Below are positions 8,537 through 15,390 of a stretch of DNA of 43,237 nucleotides, one piece after another. Positions within the stretch are counted from its first letter, which is position 1, and every line of letters starts with the position of its first letter. Position numbers and translations under genes: made by a program. The DNA lies in assembly GCF_002001175.1 (NCBI RefSeq), contig NZ_MUNT01000012.1, positions 1-43,237 on the forward strand. Reading direction: 5' to 3'. The notes under the pieces are model-generated. The model was not told the origin of the DNA. It ran no database searches and saw nothing but the letters and a program-made list of their open reading frames with translations. The DNA comes from Rhodanobacter sp. C03 (GTDB lineage Bacteria > Pseudomonadota > Gammaproteobacteria > Xanthomonadales > Rhodanobacteraceae).

Positions 8537-8620
8537 GGCATTGATGGCGGCCGCCTCGCAGTCGAGCGTGGTGGCAGCGGCGGCGATGTCAGCTTGCGTG
8601 AGTGCGAGCGGGTCGATCTC

Positions 8621-8671
8621 GAAACAGGGGTCAGAGTCGACTTTCTAAAAGTGCACTCTGACCTCTGTTTC
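8621..8671. repeat. 51-bp hairpin element, copy 1
   Basis: An inverted repeat with 17-bp arms (8621-8637 and 8655-8671, one mismatch) around a 17-bp centre that holds a further short palindrome (ACTTT-CTA-AAAGT). The arms read GAAACAGGGGTCAGAGT and its complement. A second copy at 8991-9041 is identical at 50 of 51 positions in the same orientation. It looks like a REP-type palindrome of the kind moved by REP-associated tyrosine transposases; that class is recalled, not tested. Copy 1 abuts the truncated 5' end of the muramidase gene. Confidence 0.8.
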
Positions 8672-8690
8672 TTGTCTAGAGAGTTCCTAC

Positions 8691-8975
8691 TTAGAAATTA
8701 GCGCACGCGTTGGCCGTGGCCAATGCAATGGCTTTCGGGTTCATTTCAGGCTTGTCGTAAGTGGCCCGGATCGGCATCAACGCATGAGCCTGATCCATCA
8801 CATCCGTGTATTTCTTCTTGCTGTCGGCTATCGCCTGGTCCATCGGGACACCTTTGTCCCTGCCCACCGCTACACCCGACATGTAGTTTGTCAGGTCGTC
8901 GCATTTCGCTTTCGACTCCGCGAAAGCAGGTGATACGGCAAGAAGAGCGAGGAGCACTAGGGTATAGCGGCGCAT
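8691..8975 (-). CDS. Small exported protein of unknown function
   Basis: A 94-residue protein with a clear Sec signal peptide (MRRYTLVLLALLAVSPAFA, cleavage after residue 19). The mature part has two cysteines, Cys25 and Cys91, which could form a disulfide between its ends, and a Lys-rich helical middle (IADSKKKYTDVMDQAH). I do not recognise the family. An AAGGAAC ribosome-binding site sits just upstream of the ATG. The gene is the only occupant of a 319-bp segment bracketed by two nearly identical hairpin elements and appears unrelated to the phage genes beside it. It may have been brought in with the elements or trapped between them. Confidence 0.65.
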   Translation of the reverse strand: MRRYTLVLLALLAVSPAFAESKAKCDDLTNYMSGVAVGRDKGVPMDQAIADSKKKYTDVMDQAHALMPIRATYDKPEMNPKAIALATANACANF

Positions 8976-8990
8976 TGAAGTTCCTTTTCC

Positions 8991-9041
8991 GAAACAGGGG
9001 TCAGAGTCGACTTTCTAAAAGTGCACTCTGACCCCTGTTTC
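8991..9041. repeat. 51-bp hairpin element, copy 2
   Basis: Second copy of the hairpin element, with perfect 17-bp arms (8991-9007 and 9025-9041, the latter ACTCTGACCCCTGTTTC). It lies immediately upstream of the ribosome-binding site of the 94-residue exported protein gene and in direct orientation to copy 1, so the pair frames that gene. Confidence 0.8.
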
Positions 9042-9196
9042 TGGTTTACGGAAATGCAGTCTGGCAACGTTCGACACCGCATCAAACTGGCAAAGCAACA
9101 CCCAGAAAGAGAACAACACGATGATCAGCATTGGCCCGAAAGCTCAGGGCAAGAGCATCAAGCGCCTGGCATTGACGGGAAGTCTCTTACGGAACT

Positions 9197-9203
9197 GTTA
9201 GGC
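9197..9203 (-). other. attC-type core site overlapping the stop of the cassette gene
   Basis: On the minus strand this heptamer reads GCCTAAC, matching the integron R'' consensus RYYYAAC, and its TAA is the stop codon of the repeat-protein gene. Stop codons overlapping R'' are common in integron cassettes. No convincing R' partner was found within 150 bp downstream, so the second attC would be degenerate or lost. Confidence 0.4.
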
Positions 9204-9635
9204 GGTATACCCAATACTATTGAGTGCGCCTTGGATTAAATCAGCTTGTTGGTGCATGCCAATTTTACGAAGCTCCTCAGCAAAGAGCGGCCATGGCGGG
9301 AAAATTGCTCTAAAAGGATTTGCATCAGGGCCGGTATACATGCCACCGCCGGGACCAGTGTAGAGGCCGCCTCTTGGACCGGAATATAAGCCGCCTCCCG
9401 GTCCCGTATATAGACCGCCAGCTGGACCTGTATAAGCGCCGCCTCCCGGTCCGGTGTACAAACCGCCTCCCGGCCCCGTATATGCGCCACCGCCCGGACC
9501 TGTATACATGCCACCACCTGGCCCCGTGTAAGCCCCACCGCCTGGACCTGTATACATGCCACCTCCAGGTCCTGTGTAAGCTCCCCCCGCAGGCCCTGTA
9601 TACATATTACGAACCCACGTTGTCGGTTCACTCAT
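9198..9635 (-). CDS. Octapeptide-repeat (x-YTGPGGG) protein, integron-cassette-like, unknown function
   Basis: A 145-residue protein made mostly of a perfect-period octad repeat: residues 11-103 hold 11 full units and one partial unit of [MAL]Y[TS]GPxGG, with the first position alternating mainly Met/Ala/Leu. The spacing suggests a regular strand-turn fold with one aromatic per turn and Gly-Pro-Gly bends, possibly a closed or stacked beta structure. Residues 104-145 are a distinct amphipathic tail (NPFRAIFPPWPLFAEELR and HQQADLIQGALNSIGY), probably two helices. There is no signal peptide, no membrane segment and no Cys. An AGGAGAG site precedes the ATG. The gene sits between an attC-like site (9660-9716) and a core-site heptamer at its stop, both in cassette orientation, so it is probably a mobile integron cassette. 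I recall similar cassette-borne hypothetical proteins but cannot verify this. Confidence 0.8.
   Translation of the reverse strand: MSEPTTWVRNMYTGPAGGAYTGPGGGMYTGPGGGAYTGPGGGMYTGPGGGAYTGPGGGLYTGPGGGAYTGPAGGLYTGPGGGLYSGPRGGLYTGPGGGMYTGPDANPFRAIFPPWPLFAEELRKIGMHQQADLIQGALNSIGYTA
9327..9605 (-). repeat. 24-bp tandem coding repeat
   Basis: About 11.6 tandem units of 24 bp encode the octapeptide repeat of the gene at 9198-9635. The units vary mostly at silent positions, so the repeat is kept by selection on the protein or by continued recombination rather than being a very recent amplification. It is not CRISPR: there are no spacers. Confidence 0.9.
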
Positions 9636-9659
9636 GCGAATCTCTCCTTTTGATTTGAT

Positions 9660-9716
9660 GCCTAACGCTGGAGTTAAGCAGCGTCGGAGACGTCCGCCTT
9701 GGACGACCTGTTAGCC
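9660..9716 (-). other. attC-like integron recombination site
   Basis: Read on the minus strand, the 57-bp site begins GGCTAAC (R'', one base off RYYYAAC) and ends GTTAGGC (R', exact GTTRRRY). Between them lie CGTCCAAGGCGGACGTC and GACGCTGCTTAACTC, which match the L''/L' pattern of Pseudomonas/Xanthomonas chromosomal attC sites and can fold into an imperfect hairpin with bulges. The repeat-protein gene starts 25 bp after the R' end, as expected for the first gene of the next cassette. The site should belong to the cassette before it. No integrase gene is in the window. Confidence 0.6.
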
Positions 9717-9830
9717 ATCACTGCTTCCGTTCCTACGAATGGGTGATGGTAGCGCCAGCAGTGCTGGGGTGGACTACCCCAGCTTGCAGGCTCGGCATTC
9801 AATAAATGAACCAGACCCTTTTCATGAATT

Positions 9831-10562
9831 TCAAGAAAACTCTTTAAATAACTGATCTTCGCAAGGAGAAAAATGACTAGGCCACGGCGCAAGAATTTTG
9901 CAAAGGATGCGATATTGAGCCGGCGCGTCCAAGTTAACTTTTTCAACCGTAACTTCGACTTTTTTACTACCTTCACCTTCTTTAAGCAAAGACATAAAAT
10001 CTCTGGCAAAATACGCAGGCGTGTAGCCAATTAGTGAAATTGGATCATCCGTTCGAAGCATTAACGCAGCTCGATCTTGCATATTTTGCAAGTCGCAAAT
10101 TAAAAACAACCGTTCGCCGGCCTTCAGCTCATCTGCACGCTCACGCGAAGCTGGAGTGGCATGCCTCAGACCGCGGACAAAAAAGAATGCCTCATACATT
10201 GATTCCTTTGTCGGTTCTGGGCATGGGATGAGCTCAAGATTGTCCGTCGCCCGCAATCCACCAGTTCTGGCAAGCTCATCTAACTGGTTGTCTTGAAATT
10301 TCGAGAGGCCAAGCCATTCAATATAATCTGCATATTCAGGCCTATTTTTCGGAAGCGCGCGATTAGCAAATAGAGGAAATAGATCTTTAGAAAAATAAGT
10401 TTGCGAAAAATCACTCATCCGACCAAACGGAAGAAAATTATTGAATTTATTTACACCCTTAGTATAGGCAAAACGATAACCATCTTCTTTGCGAGTGAGC
10501 TTTCCAACGGGCGCCCACTGCCGAGTCACCGGATCTTGATATGCGACAAATAGAGCTTTCAT
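9831..10562 (-). CDS. HipA N1 (HipS)-like domain fused to a HIRAN domain
   Basis: A 243-residue protein. Residues 1 to about 105 resemble the small N-terminal subdomain of HipA kinases (FVAYQDPVTRQWAPVGKL, YRFAYTKG, FLPFGRMSDF, FPLFANRALP). Residues about 122-226 resemble a HIRAN domain (AFFFVRGLRHA, GERLFLICDLQN, IGYTPAYFARDF, ILCKILAPWP), a fold that binds single-stranded DNA ends in repair helicases such as HLTF. Its ATG overlaps the stop of the upstream kinase gene by ATGA (10559-10562), so the two proteins are probably made together. By analogy with HipBST, where HipS (the N1 subdomain) restrains the kinase HipT, this protein may restrain or target the kinase, with HIRAN sensing DNA damage or foreign ends. 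That is inference. The GC content is well below that of the neighbouring nrdJ genes. Confidence 0.7.
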   Translation of the reverse strand: MKALFVAYQDPVTRQWAPVGKLTRKEDGYRFAYTKGVNKFNNFLPFGRMSDFSQTYFSKDLFPLFANRALPKNRPEYADYIEWLGLSKFQDNQLDELARTGGLRATDNLELIPCPEPTKESMYEAFFFVRGLRHATPASRERADELKAGERLFLICDLQNMQDRAALMLRTDDPISLIGYTPAYFARDFMSLLKEGEGSKKVEVTVEKVNLDAPAQYRILCKILAPWPSHFSPCEDQLFKEFS

Positions 10563-11461
10563 AGGTAAATTTCCGACAAGCGCTGTTTGTTCAATTCAAG
10601 CATGCGAAGAGCAAACTTTTTTGCTGTTGGTCCCATCCAGTCATCTTGGACCACATCAACGACTCGAGCCATCTCGTCAAAAGTTAAATTGTTCAGCTTC
10701 CCAAGCCAATAGTTCGCCGCATCTGGATCATGGCGTGCGCCTGCAACAAAAGCATCCAACGTAGACAATGGCTTCTCACTAGTACTTGTTGCGTAAAGCG
10801 CTGATGTGGCGCGCTCTACATAGCGATGAATTCCACGATTTTTGTCTCTGGTGACTAGCCGTTCCTCACGAACTTCGTCACGTTCATTTCGGCCCAAACT
10901 TGAAGCATGATCGAAAGTGGGTTGCAGGTAGATCTGCCCATCCGCCACAAGGAGCCCCCAGTTTTCATCATGTCGATCTTGGTTGCCGATCAACACATCA
11001 AGCATCAAATATCCAATGAAAACAGAAGCCGCGGAGCGGAATTGAGCCACAGTTACCCATCCTAACGGCAATTGTATGGGGCTGCCGCTAAGCAGAGCAA
11101 AAACTCGGCCGATAGTGTGGTGCTGACGACGGTACTTTGGGGCGGTGTCATAGCCTGAGACAGCGAAGCTCAATAGCTCGTTGCCGAAGACCAGACGCCC
11201 ATCAGGGGGAACAAAGGAGGGTGTAACAACACCTCGACGCCCCTGCCATGAGGCCAAGTCGTAGCTGGCATGAGGAAGATCAAGACGAGTGCAGAGTTCA
11301 TCCGCAACTTTTTCAGCCCAGTCTTCACCAATGCCCAGCCGAGACTGTTTAAATAGGCAAAGACGGCCATCATCAGTCTGAAACCAAAATTTGGGTTTGG
11401 TACCCAACTGCTCCATCTGTCGATCAACGTCAGGTGGCACTTCTACAACTTGGTACGTCAA
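10559..11461 (-). CDS. HipA-like Ser/Thr kinase lacking the N1 subdomain
   Basis: A 300-residue protein with the catalytic features of HipA-family kinases: a nucleotide-binding Lys38 in LFKQ, Glu in AEKVADEL, the catalytic loop GNQDRHDENWG with Asp162 and Asn167 (same spacing as HipA Asp309/Asn314), and a metal-binding Asp184 in FDHASSLG. The N1 subdomain normally at the front of HipA is missing and instead resides in the next gene. The start is a TTG at 11461, supported by a GAGG site 7 bp upstream; the next ATG (residue 16) would leave out conserved sequence. HipA-family kinases phosphorylate aminoacyl-tRNA synthetases and stall growth; the target here is unknown. No HipB-like helix-turn-helix gene is present. 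It lies 48 bp downstream of nrdJb on the same strand. Confidence 0.8.
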   Translation of the reverse strand: MTYQVVEVPPDVDRQMEQLGTKPKFWFQTDDGRLCLFKQSRLGIGEDWAEKVADELCTRLDLPHASYDLASWQGRRGVVTPSFVPPDGRLVFGNELLSFAVSGYDTAPKYRRQHHTIGRVFALLSGSPIQLPLGWVTVAQFRSAASVFIGYLMLDVLIGNQDRHDENWGLLVADGQIYLQPTFDHASSLGRNERDEVREERLVTRDKNRGIHRYVERATSALYATSTSEKPLSTLDAFVAGARHDPDAANYWLGKLNNLTFDEMARVVDVVQDDWMGPTAKKFALRMLELNKQRLSEIYL

Positions 11462-11509
11462 GACGGGACCTCAGATCTGCCTGTGCGTCGATGCACTAGC
11501 TTGCCTTCT

Positions 11510-12250
11510 TCAACCGCACTTCGAATATCCACAATTCAAGCAAGTCTGACACCCATCCATCAGCACCAGCGCCTGCGTATTGCACTTCACGCACAGCGTG
11601 GCACCCGGCGGAAAGCCGGAATCGTTGATCTCGCCCTTGCCGCTGGCCGCCGCGCTTACCTCAGTGTTTTTTTTTGCCCCGGCCGCCTCGTACGCAGCGC
11701 GCTTGTCAGCAATCAACTGGCGCGTGGCAGCATCCATCTCCGGATCGTGGATCAGGCCGATGTTCTTCATGTGCTGCTCGATTACCGCGCCGATCTCGGC
11801 CACGATCGACGGCATGTAGACGCCGCCGGCCTTGAAGTAGCCGCCGCGCGGATCGAACACGGCCTTCAGCTCTTCCACGATGAAGGTGACGTCGCCGCCC
11901 TTGCGGAACACGGCGGACAGGATGCGGGTGAGCGCCACGATCCACTGGAAGTGGTCCATGTTCTTCGAGTTGATGAAGATCTCGAAGGGACGGCGCAGCT
12001 CATGCGGCGTACCCTGGTTGAGCACGATGTCGTTGATGGTGACGTACAGCGCGTGCTCGAACAGCGGTGACTTGACCTTGAAGGTGGAGCCGACCAGGGT
12101 TTCCGGACGCTCCACGCTTTCGTGCATCTGGATCACTTCGGCCTGGCGCAGTTCTTTCGGCGCGGCGGCGGTGACCGGGGTGGCGGCAACCTTGTCTTCG
12201 GGTTTGACCACGTTGTAGCCCGTGATCTTCTTGTCGATCTTGATTGCCAT
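11510..12250 (-). CDS. nrdJb: NrdJb, TSCPD-domain C-terminal part of B12-dependent ribonucleotide reductase
   Basis: A 246-residue protein matching the separate C-terminal component of split class II ribonucleotide reductase, as known from Pseudomonas NrdJa/NrdJb. It carries the TSCPD-type region (MHESVERPETLVGSTFKVKS, INSKNMDHFQWIVALTRILS, FRKGGDVTFIVEELK) and ends in a Cys-rich tail (CVKCNTQ, MDGCQTC, NCGYSKCG) that in this family reduces the active-site disulfide. The ATG at 12250 is chosen because it begins MAIKIDKKITGY; the longer frame would run through the terminator-like hairpin. It is separated from nrdJa by the H1-like gene. NrdJa should need it for turnover with thioredoxin-type reductants. 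Confidence 0.85.
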   Translation of the reverse strand: MAIKIDKKITGYNVVKPEDKVAATPVTAAAPKELRQAEVIQMHESVERPETLVGSTFKVKSPLFEHALYVTINDIVLNQGTPHELRRPFEIFINSKNMDHFQWIVALTRILSAVFRKGGDVTFIVEELKAVFDPRGGYFKAGGVYMPSIVAEIGAVIEQHMKNIGLIHDPEMDAATRQLIADKRAAYEAAGAKKNTEVSAAASGKGEINDSGFPPGATLCVKCNTQALVLMDGCQTCLNCGYSKCG

Positions 12251-12317
12251 GGTTTCGCTTCTTCTTCTTGGGTATTGATGCTTGGGTGCTGATGCCGGAG
12301 TGGACGCGGCGTGCTGC

Positions 12318-12352
12318 GAAAAAGCACGCGGCCCGGCGCATGGCCGGGCCGC
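12318..12352 (-). terminator. Terminator-like hairpin between the H1-like gene and nrdJb
   Basis: On the minus strand GCGGCCCGGC (12352-12343) pairs perfectly with GCCGGGCCGC (12337-12328) over a 5-nt loop; pairing extends outward with one G-U. A run of five T follows at 12322-12318. It would limit read-through into nrdJb, or act as a stabilising 3' end for the H1-like transcript. Confidence 0.6.
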
Positions 12353-12364
12353 ATGCGGTGTCAC

Positions 12365-13123
12365 TTACTTCCGTTTTGCAGCGGCCTTCTTGCCGGCAGC
12401 CTTTTTCATCGCTGGCTTGGCCGACTTGACGCTCGCTTTCTTGCTGGCAGTGGACCTCTTTGCCGTCTTGGCGACGGCTTTCTTGCTTGCACCTTTCTTG
12501 GTGCTGGCGGACTTCTTCGCTGCCGCCTTCTTCGGTGCGGCCTTCTTGCTGGCCGGCTTTTTGCTGCTGACCTTCTTTGCGACCTTGGCGGCTTTCTTCT
12601 TCACCACCTTGGCGACTTTCTTCGCGACCTTCTTCACCGCTTTCTTGGCGGCGGAGGCTTTCTTGATGACTTTCTTGACCGCCTTCTTCACGGCTTTCTT
12701 GGCGGCGACCTTCTTGGCCGGTGCCTTCTTGGCCACTTTCTTGGCGGCGGTCTTCTTCACGGTTTTCTTGGCGGCAGCTTTCTTCGGTGCAGCCTTCTTG
12801 GCCGCGGCCTTTTTCGGCGCAGCTTTCTTGGCAGCGGCTTTCTTCGGTGCGGCCTTCTTGGCGGCAGCCTTCTTCGATGCAGCTTTCTTGGCCGCAGCCT
12901 TCTTTGGTGCAGCTTTCTTTGCTGCAGCCTTCTTCGGCGCCGCCTTCTTTACACCTTTCTTGGTGTTGGCCGGAGCTGCCTTCTTCGCAGCCGGCTTCTT
13001 CACCGCCGGTGCGGCAGCCGCGGGCGCGGCCGGCACGTCGGGCAGTACAGGCAGGACGACGGCAGGCGCGTCGACGACCGGTGCGGCGCTGCTGTTCACT
13101 TCAAATTCGTTGTCGATGGACAT
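12365..13123 (-). CDS. Histone H1-like Lys/Ala-rich repeat protein
   Basis: A 252-residue protein with a short acidic/Pro-Ala N-terminus (about residues 1-40) followed by a very long Lys/Ala/Pro repeat region (AAKKAAPKK and AAKKAVKKV units) to the end. This composition is that of H1-like bacterial nucleoid proteins (AlgP/Hc1 type), expected to bind DNA or RNA electrostatically through flexible or helical basic tails. A strong GGAGGGG ribosome-binding site precedes the ATG. It lies between the two halves of the class II ribonucleotide reductase on the same strand, an arrangement I recall from other xanthomonads. The link to dNTP supply is unknown. Repeat number may vary between strains because the coding DNA is itself repetitive. 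Confidence 0.85.
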   Translation of the reverse strand: MSIDNEFEVNSSAAPVVDAPAVVLPVLPDVPAAPAAAAPAVKKPAAKKAAPANTKKGVKKAAPKKAAAKKAAPKKAAAKKAASKKAAAKKAAPKKAAAKKAAPKKAAAKKAAPKKAAAKKTVKKTAAKKVAKKAPAKKVAAKKAVKKAVKKVIKKASAAKKAVKKVAKKVAKVVKKKAAKVAKKVSSKKPASKKAAPKKAAAKKSASTKKGASKKAVAKTAKRSTASKKASVKSAKPAMKKAAGKKAAAKRK

Positions 13124-13156
13124 GCTGATGTTCCCCTCCGATGGACCGCTTGAGTT

Positions 13157-13179
13157 GTCGCACGCCGGTGGCGTGCGAC
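13157..13179 (-). other. Hairpin between nrdJa and the H1-like gene
   Basis: A perfect 10-bp stem (GTCGCACGCC / GGCGTGCGAC) with a 3-nt loop lies in the 104-bp gap after nrdJa. There is no T tract on the minus strand, so processing or mRNA stabilisation is as likely as partial termination. Confidence 0.5.
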
Positions 13180-13227
13180 GGTTCAGAACTTTAGTCTTGA
13201 GCCTTTATTCGAAATCGCAAACAAGAC

Positions 13228-15390
13228 TCAGAACTTGCCGTAGTAGCCTTCCTTCAAGGCATCGAAGAGGTTGGCGGCGGAGTGCATTTCGCCGTCGTAT
13301 TCCACCTGCTCATTGCCTTTCAGTTCGACAACGCTACCGTCTTCCAGCTCGAAGCGGTAGAGGGTGCTTTCAAGATCGGATTCCTTGACCAGCACGCCCT
13401 GGAATGCGGCGGGGTTGAAGCGGAACGTGGTGCATCCTTTCAGGCCCTGTTTGTAGGCGTAGAAATAGATGTCCTTGAAGTCTTCGTAGGGGTAATCGGT
13501 GGGCACGTTCGCGGTCTTGGAGATCGACGAGTCGATCCACTTCTGCGATGCGGCCTGGATGTCAACGTGCTCTTTCGGGCTGATGTCGTCGGCGGAGACG
13601 AAGTAGTCGGGCAGCTTGTTGTCCGCCTCGTCGGTGAACACCTTGGCATCGGCATTGATCAGCGCGCGGTAGGCGAGCAGCTCGAAGCTGAGCACCTCGA
13701 CCTTTTCCTTCGACTTCTTGCCTTCGCGGATCACGTTGCGCGAATAGCTGTGCGCGAAGCTCGGCTCGATGCCGTTGCTGGCGTTGTTGGCCAGCGACAG
13801 CGAGATCGTGCCGGTCGGCGCGATCGAGCTGTGGTGGGTGAAGCGCGCGCCGGTTTCGGCCAGCTCGGCAACCAGGTTCGGCGCCACGCTGGCGATGCGC
13901 TGCATGTAGCGGCTGTACTTGGCGTGCAGCACGCGGCCGGGGATCGCGTCGCCGACCTTGTAGCCGTCGCTGACCATTTCCGGGCGCTTGCGCAGCATGT
14001 CGCCGGTGACGGTGAAGTCGCGCAGCAGGATCGGCGCGGCGCCCTTCTCCCTGGCCAGATCCAGCGCCATTTCCCAGCCGGCGACGGCCATCTCGCGCGA
14101 GACTTCCTCGGTGAACGCGACCGCTTCGGCGCTGCCGTAGCGATGCTTGAGCATGGTCACGGTGGAGCCGAGGCCGAGGAAGCCCATGCCGTGGCGGCGC
14201 TTGGACATGATCTCGTTGCGCTGCTGCTCCAGCGGCAGGCCGTTGATCTCGACCACGTTGTCGAGCATGCGGGTGAACACCTTCACCACCTCGCGGTACT
14301 CGTCCCAGTCGAAGCGCGCCTTCGGGCCGAACGGATCGCGCACGAAGGTGGTCAGGTTGATCGAGCCGAGCAGGCACGAACCGTACGGCGGCAAGGGTTG
14401 CTCTCCGCAAGGATTGGTAGCGCGGATGTGCTCGCACCACCAGTTGTTGTTCATCTCGTTGACCTTGTCGATCAGGATGAAACCGGGCTCGGCGTAGTCG
14501 TACGTCGAGACCATGATCATGTCCCACAGGTGCCGCGCACGGATGTGGCTGTAGATCTTGCAGGCGACCAGGCCGTCTTCGCGATCGACGTAGTTCTCGT
14601 GGGTCGGCCATTCGCGCCAGACCACCTTGGTCGGATCGTCGACGTCGATCTCGTTCTTTTCCTTGACGTGCACCGGGAACACCAGCGGCCAGTCCTGGTC
14701 GTGCTCGACCGCATCCATGAAGCCGTCGGTGATCAGCAGGCTGAGGTTGAACTGGCGCAGGCGACCATCCTCGCGCTTGGCGCGGATGAATTCCTTGGCG
14801 TCCGGATGGCTGATGTCGAACGTGCCCATCTGCGCGCCGCGGCGACCGCCGGCGGACGACACGGTGAAACACATCTTGTCGTAGATATCCATGAACGATA
14901 GCGGGCCGCTGGTATACGCACCGGCGCCCGAGACATACGCGCCGCGCGGACGCAGCGTGGAGAATTCGTAGCCGATGCCGCAGCCGGCCTTCAGGGTCAG
15001 GCCGGCCTCGTGCACCTTCTCCAGGATGTCGTCCATCGAATCGCGGATGGTGCCGGAGACGGTGCAGTTGATCGTGGAGGTGGCCGGCTTGTGTGCCAGC
15101 GCGCCGGCGTTGGAGGTGATGCGGCCGGCGGGAATTGCACCGCGGCGCAATGCCCACAGGAAACGCTCGTACCAGTGACCGCGCAACTCGTTGCTGATTT
15201 CGACATCGGAAAGGGCGCGCGCCACACGCTGGTAGGTCTCGTCGATGCTGCCATCGACCGGCTCGCCGGACTTCGCCTTCAGGCGGTATTTCTTGTCCCA
15301 GATATCGTGGGACGCGGGTTGCAGCGGAATGTCCACGACGGCATCACGACCTGTGGCTGAATTTGTGGCTGGCGCACGCACTGTGCTCAT
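13228..15390 (-). CDS. nrdJa: Adenosylcobalamin-dependent (class II) ribonucleotide reductase, catalytic part
   Basis: A 720-residue catalytic subunit that reduces ribonucleotides to deoxyribonucleotides using a radical from adenosylcobalamin, independent of oxygen. The active-site loop NPCGEQPLPPYGSC gives Asn326, radical Cys328 and Glu330; Cys109 (TINCT) and Cys339 are the likely redox pair. Other family blocks are KAGCGIGYEFSTLRP, GGRRGAQMG and APTGTISL. The C-terminal redox tail is missing from this chain and is supplied by NrdJb (11510-12250). AGGAAG precedes the ATG. A NrdR-box-like sequence about 200 bp upstream suggests dATP-responsive repression. Confidence 0.93.
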   Translation of the reverse strand: MSTVRAPATNSATGRDAVVDIPLQPASHDIWDKKYRLKAKSGEPVDGSIDETYQRVARALSDVEISNELRGHWYERFLWALRRGAIPAGRITSNAGALAHKPATSTINCTVSGTIRDSMDDILEKVHEAGLTLKAGCGIGYEFSTLRPRGAYVSGAGAYTSGPLSFMDIYDKMCFTVSSAGGRRGAQMGTFDISHPDAKEFIRAKREDGRLRQFNLSLLITDGFMDAVEHDQDWPLVFPVHVKEKNEIDVDDPTKVVWREWPTHENYVDREDGLVACKIYSHIRARHLWDMIMVSTYDYAEPGFILIDKVNEMNNNWWCEHIRATNPCGEQPLPPYGSCLLGSINLTTFVRDPFGPKARFDWDEYREVVKVFTRMLDNVVEINGLPLEQQRNEIMSKRRHGMGFLGLGSTVTMLKHRYGSAEAVAFTEEVSREMAVAGWEMALDLAREKGAAPILLRDFTVTGDMLRKRPEMVSDGYKVGDAIPGRVLHAKYSRYMQRIASVAPNLVAELAETGARFTHHSSIAPTGTISLSLANNASNGIEPSFAHSYSRNVIREGKKSKEKVEVLSFELLAYRALINADAKVFTDEADNKLPDYFVSADDISPKEHVDIQAASQKWIDSSISKTANVPTDYPYEDFKDIYFYAYKQGLKGCTTFRFNPAAFQGVLVKESDLESTLYRFELEDGSVVELKGNEQVEYDGEMHSAANLFDALKEGYYGKF

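Noticed and set aside
9042..9197. Full second attC site downstream of the repeat gene
   Set aside because: Only the GCCTAAC half is convincing; no GTTRRRY partner or matching L' was found in this gap.
9121..9201. 26-codon plus-strand frame ending at the cassette core site
   Set aside because: Too short, no homology, and it lies where a degenerate attC would be expected.
9327..9605. Regular 24-bp repeats suggesting CRISPR
   Set aside because: The units are contiguous, lack spacers and encode an in-frame octapeptide repeat.
9236..9631. Alternate minus-strand frame through the octapeptide repeat
   Set aside because: A by-product of 24-bp periodicity; the other frame has the ribosome-binding site, core-site stop and regular repeat.
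12365..13123. Long plus-strand open frames (12282-13388 and 12311-13153) with Leu/Phe/Ala repeats
   Set aside because: They are mirror frames of the Lys/Ala repeat gene on the minus strand.
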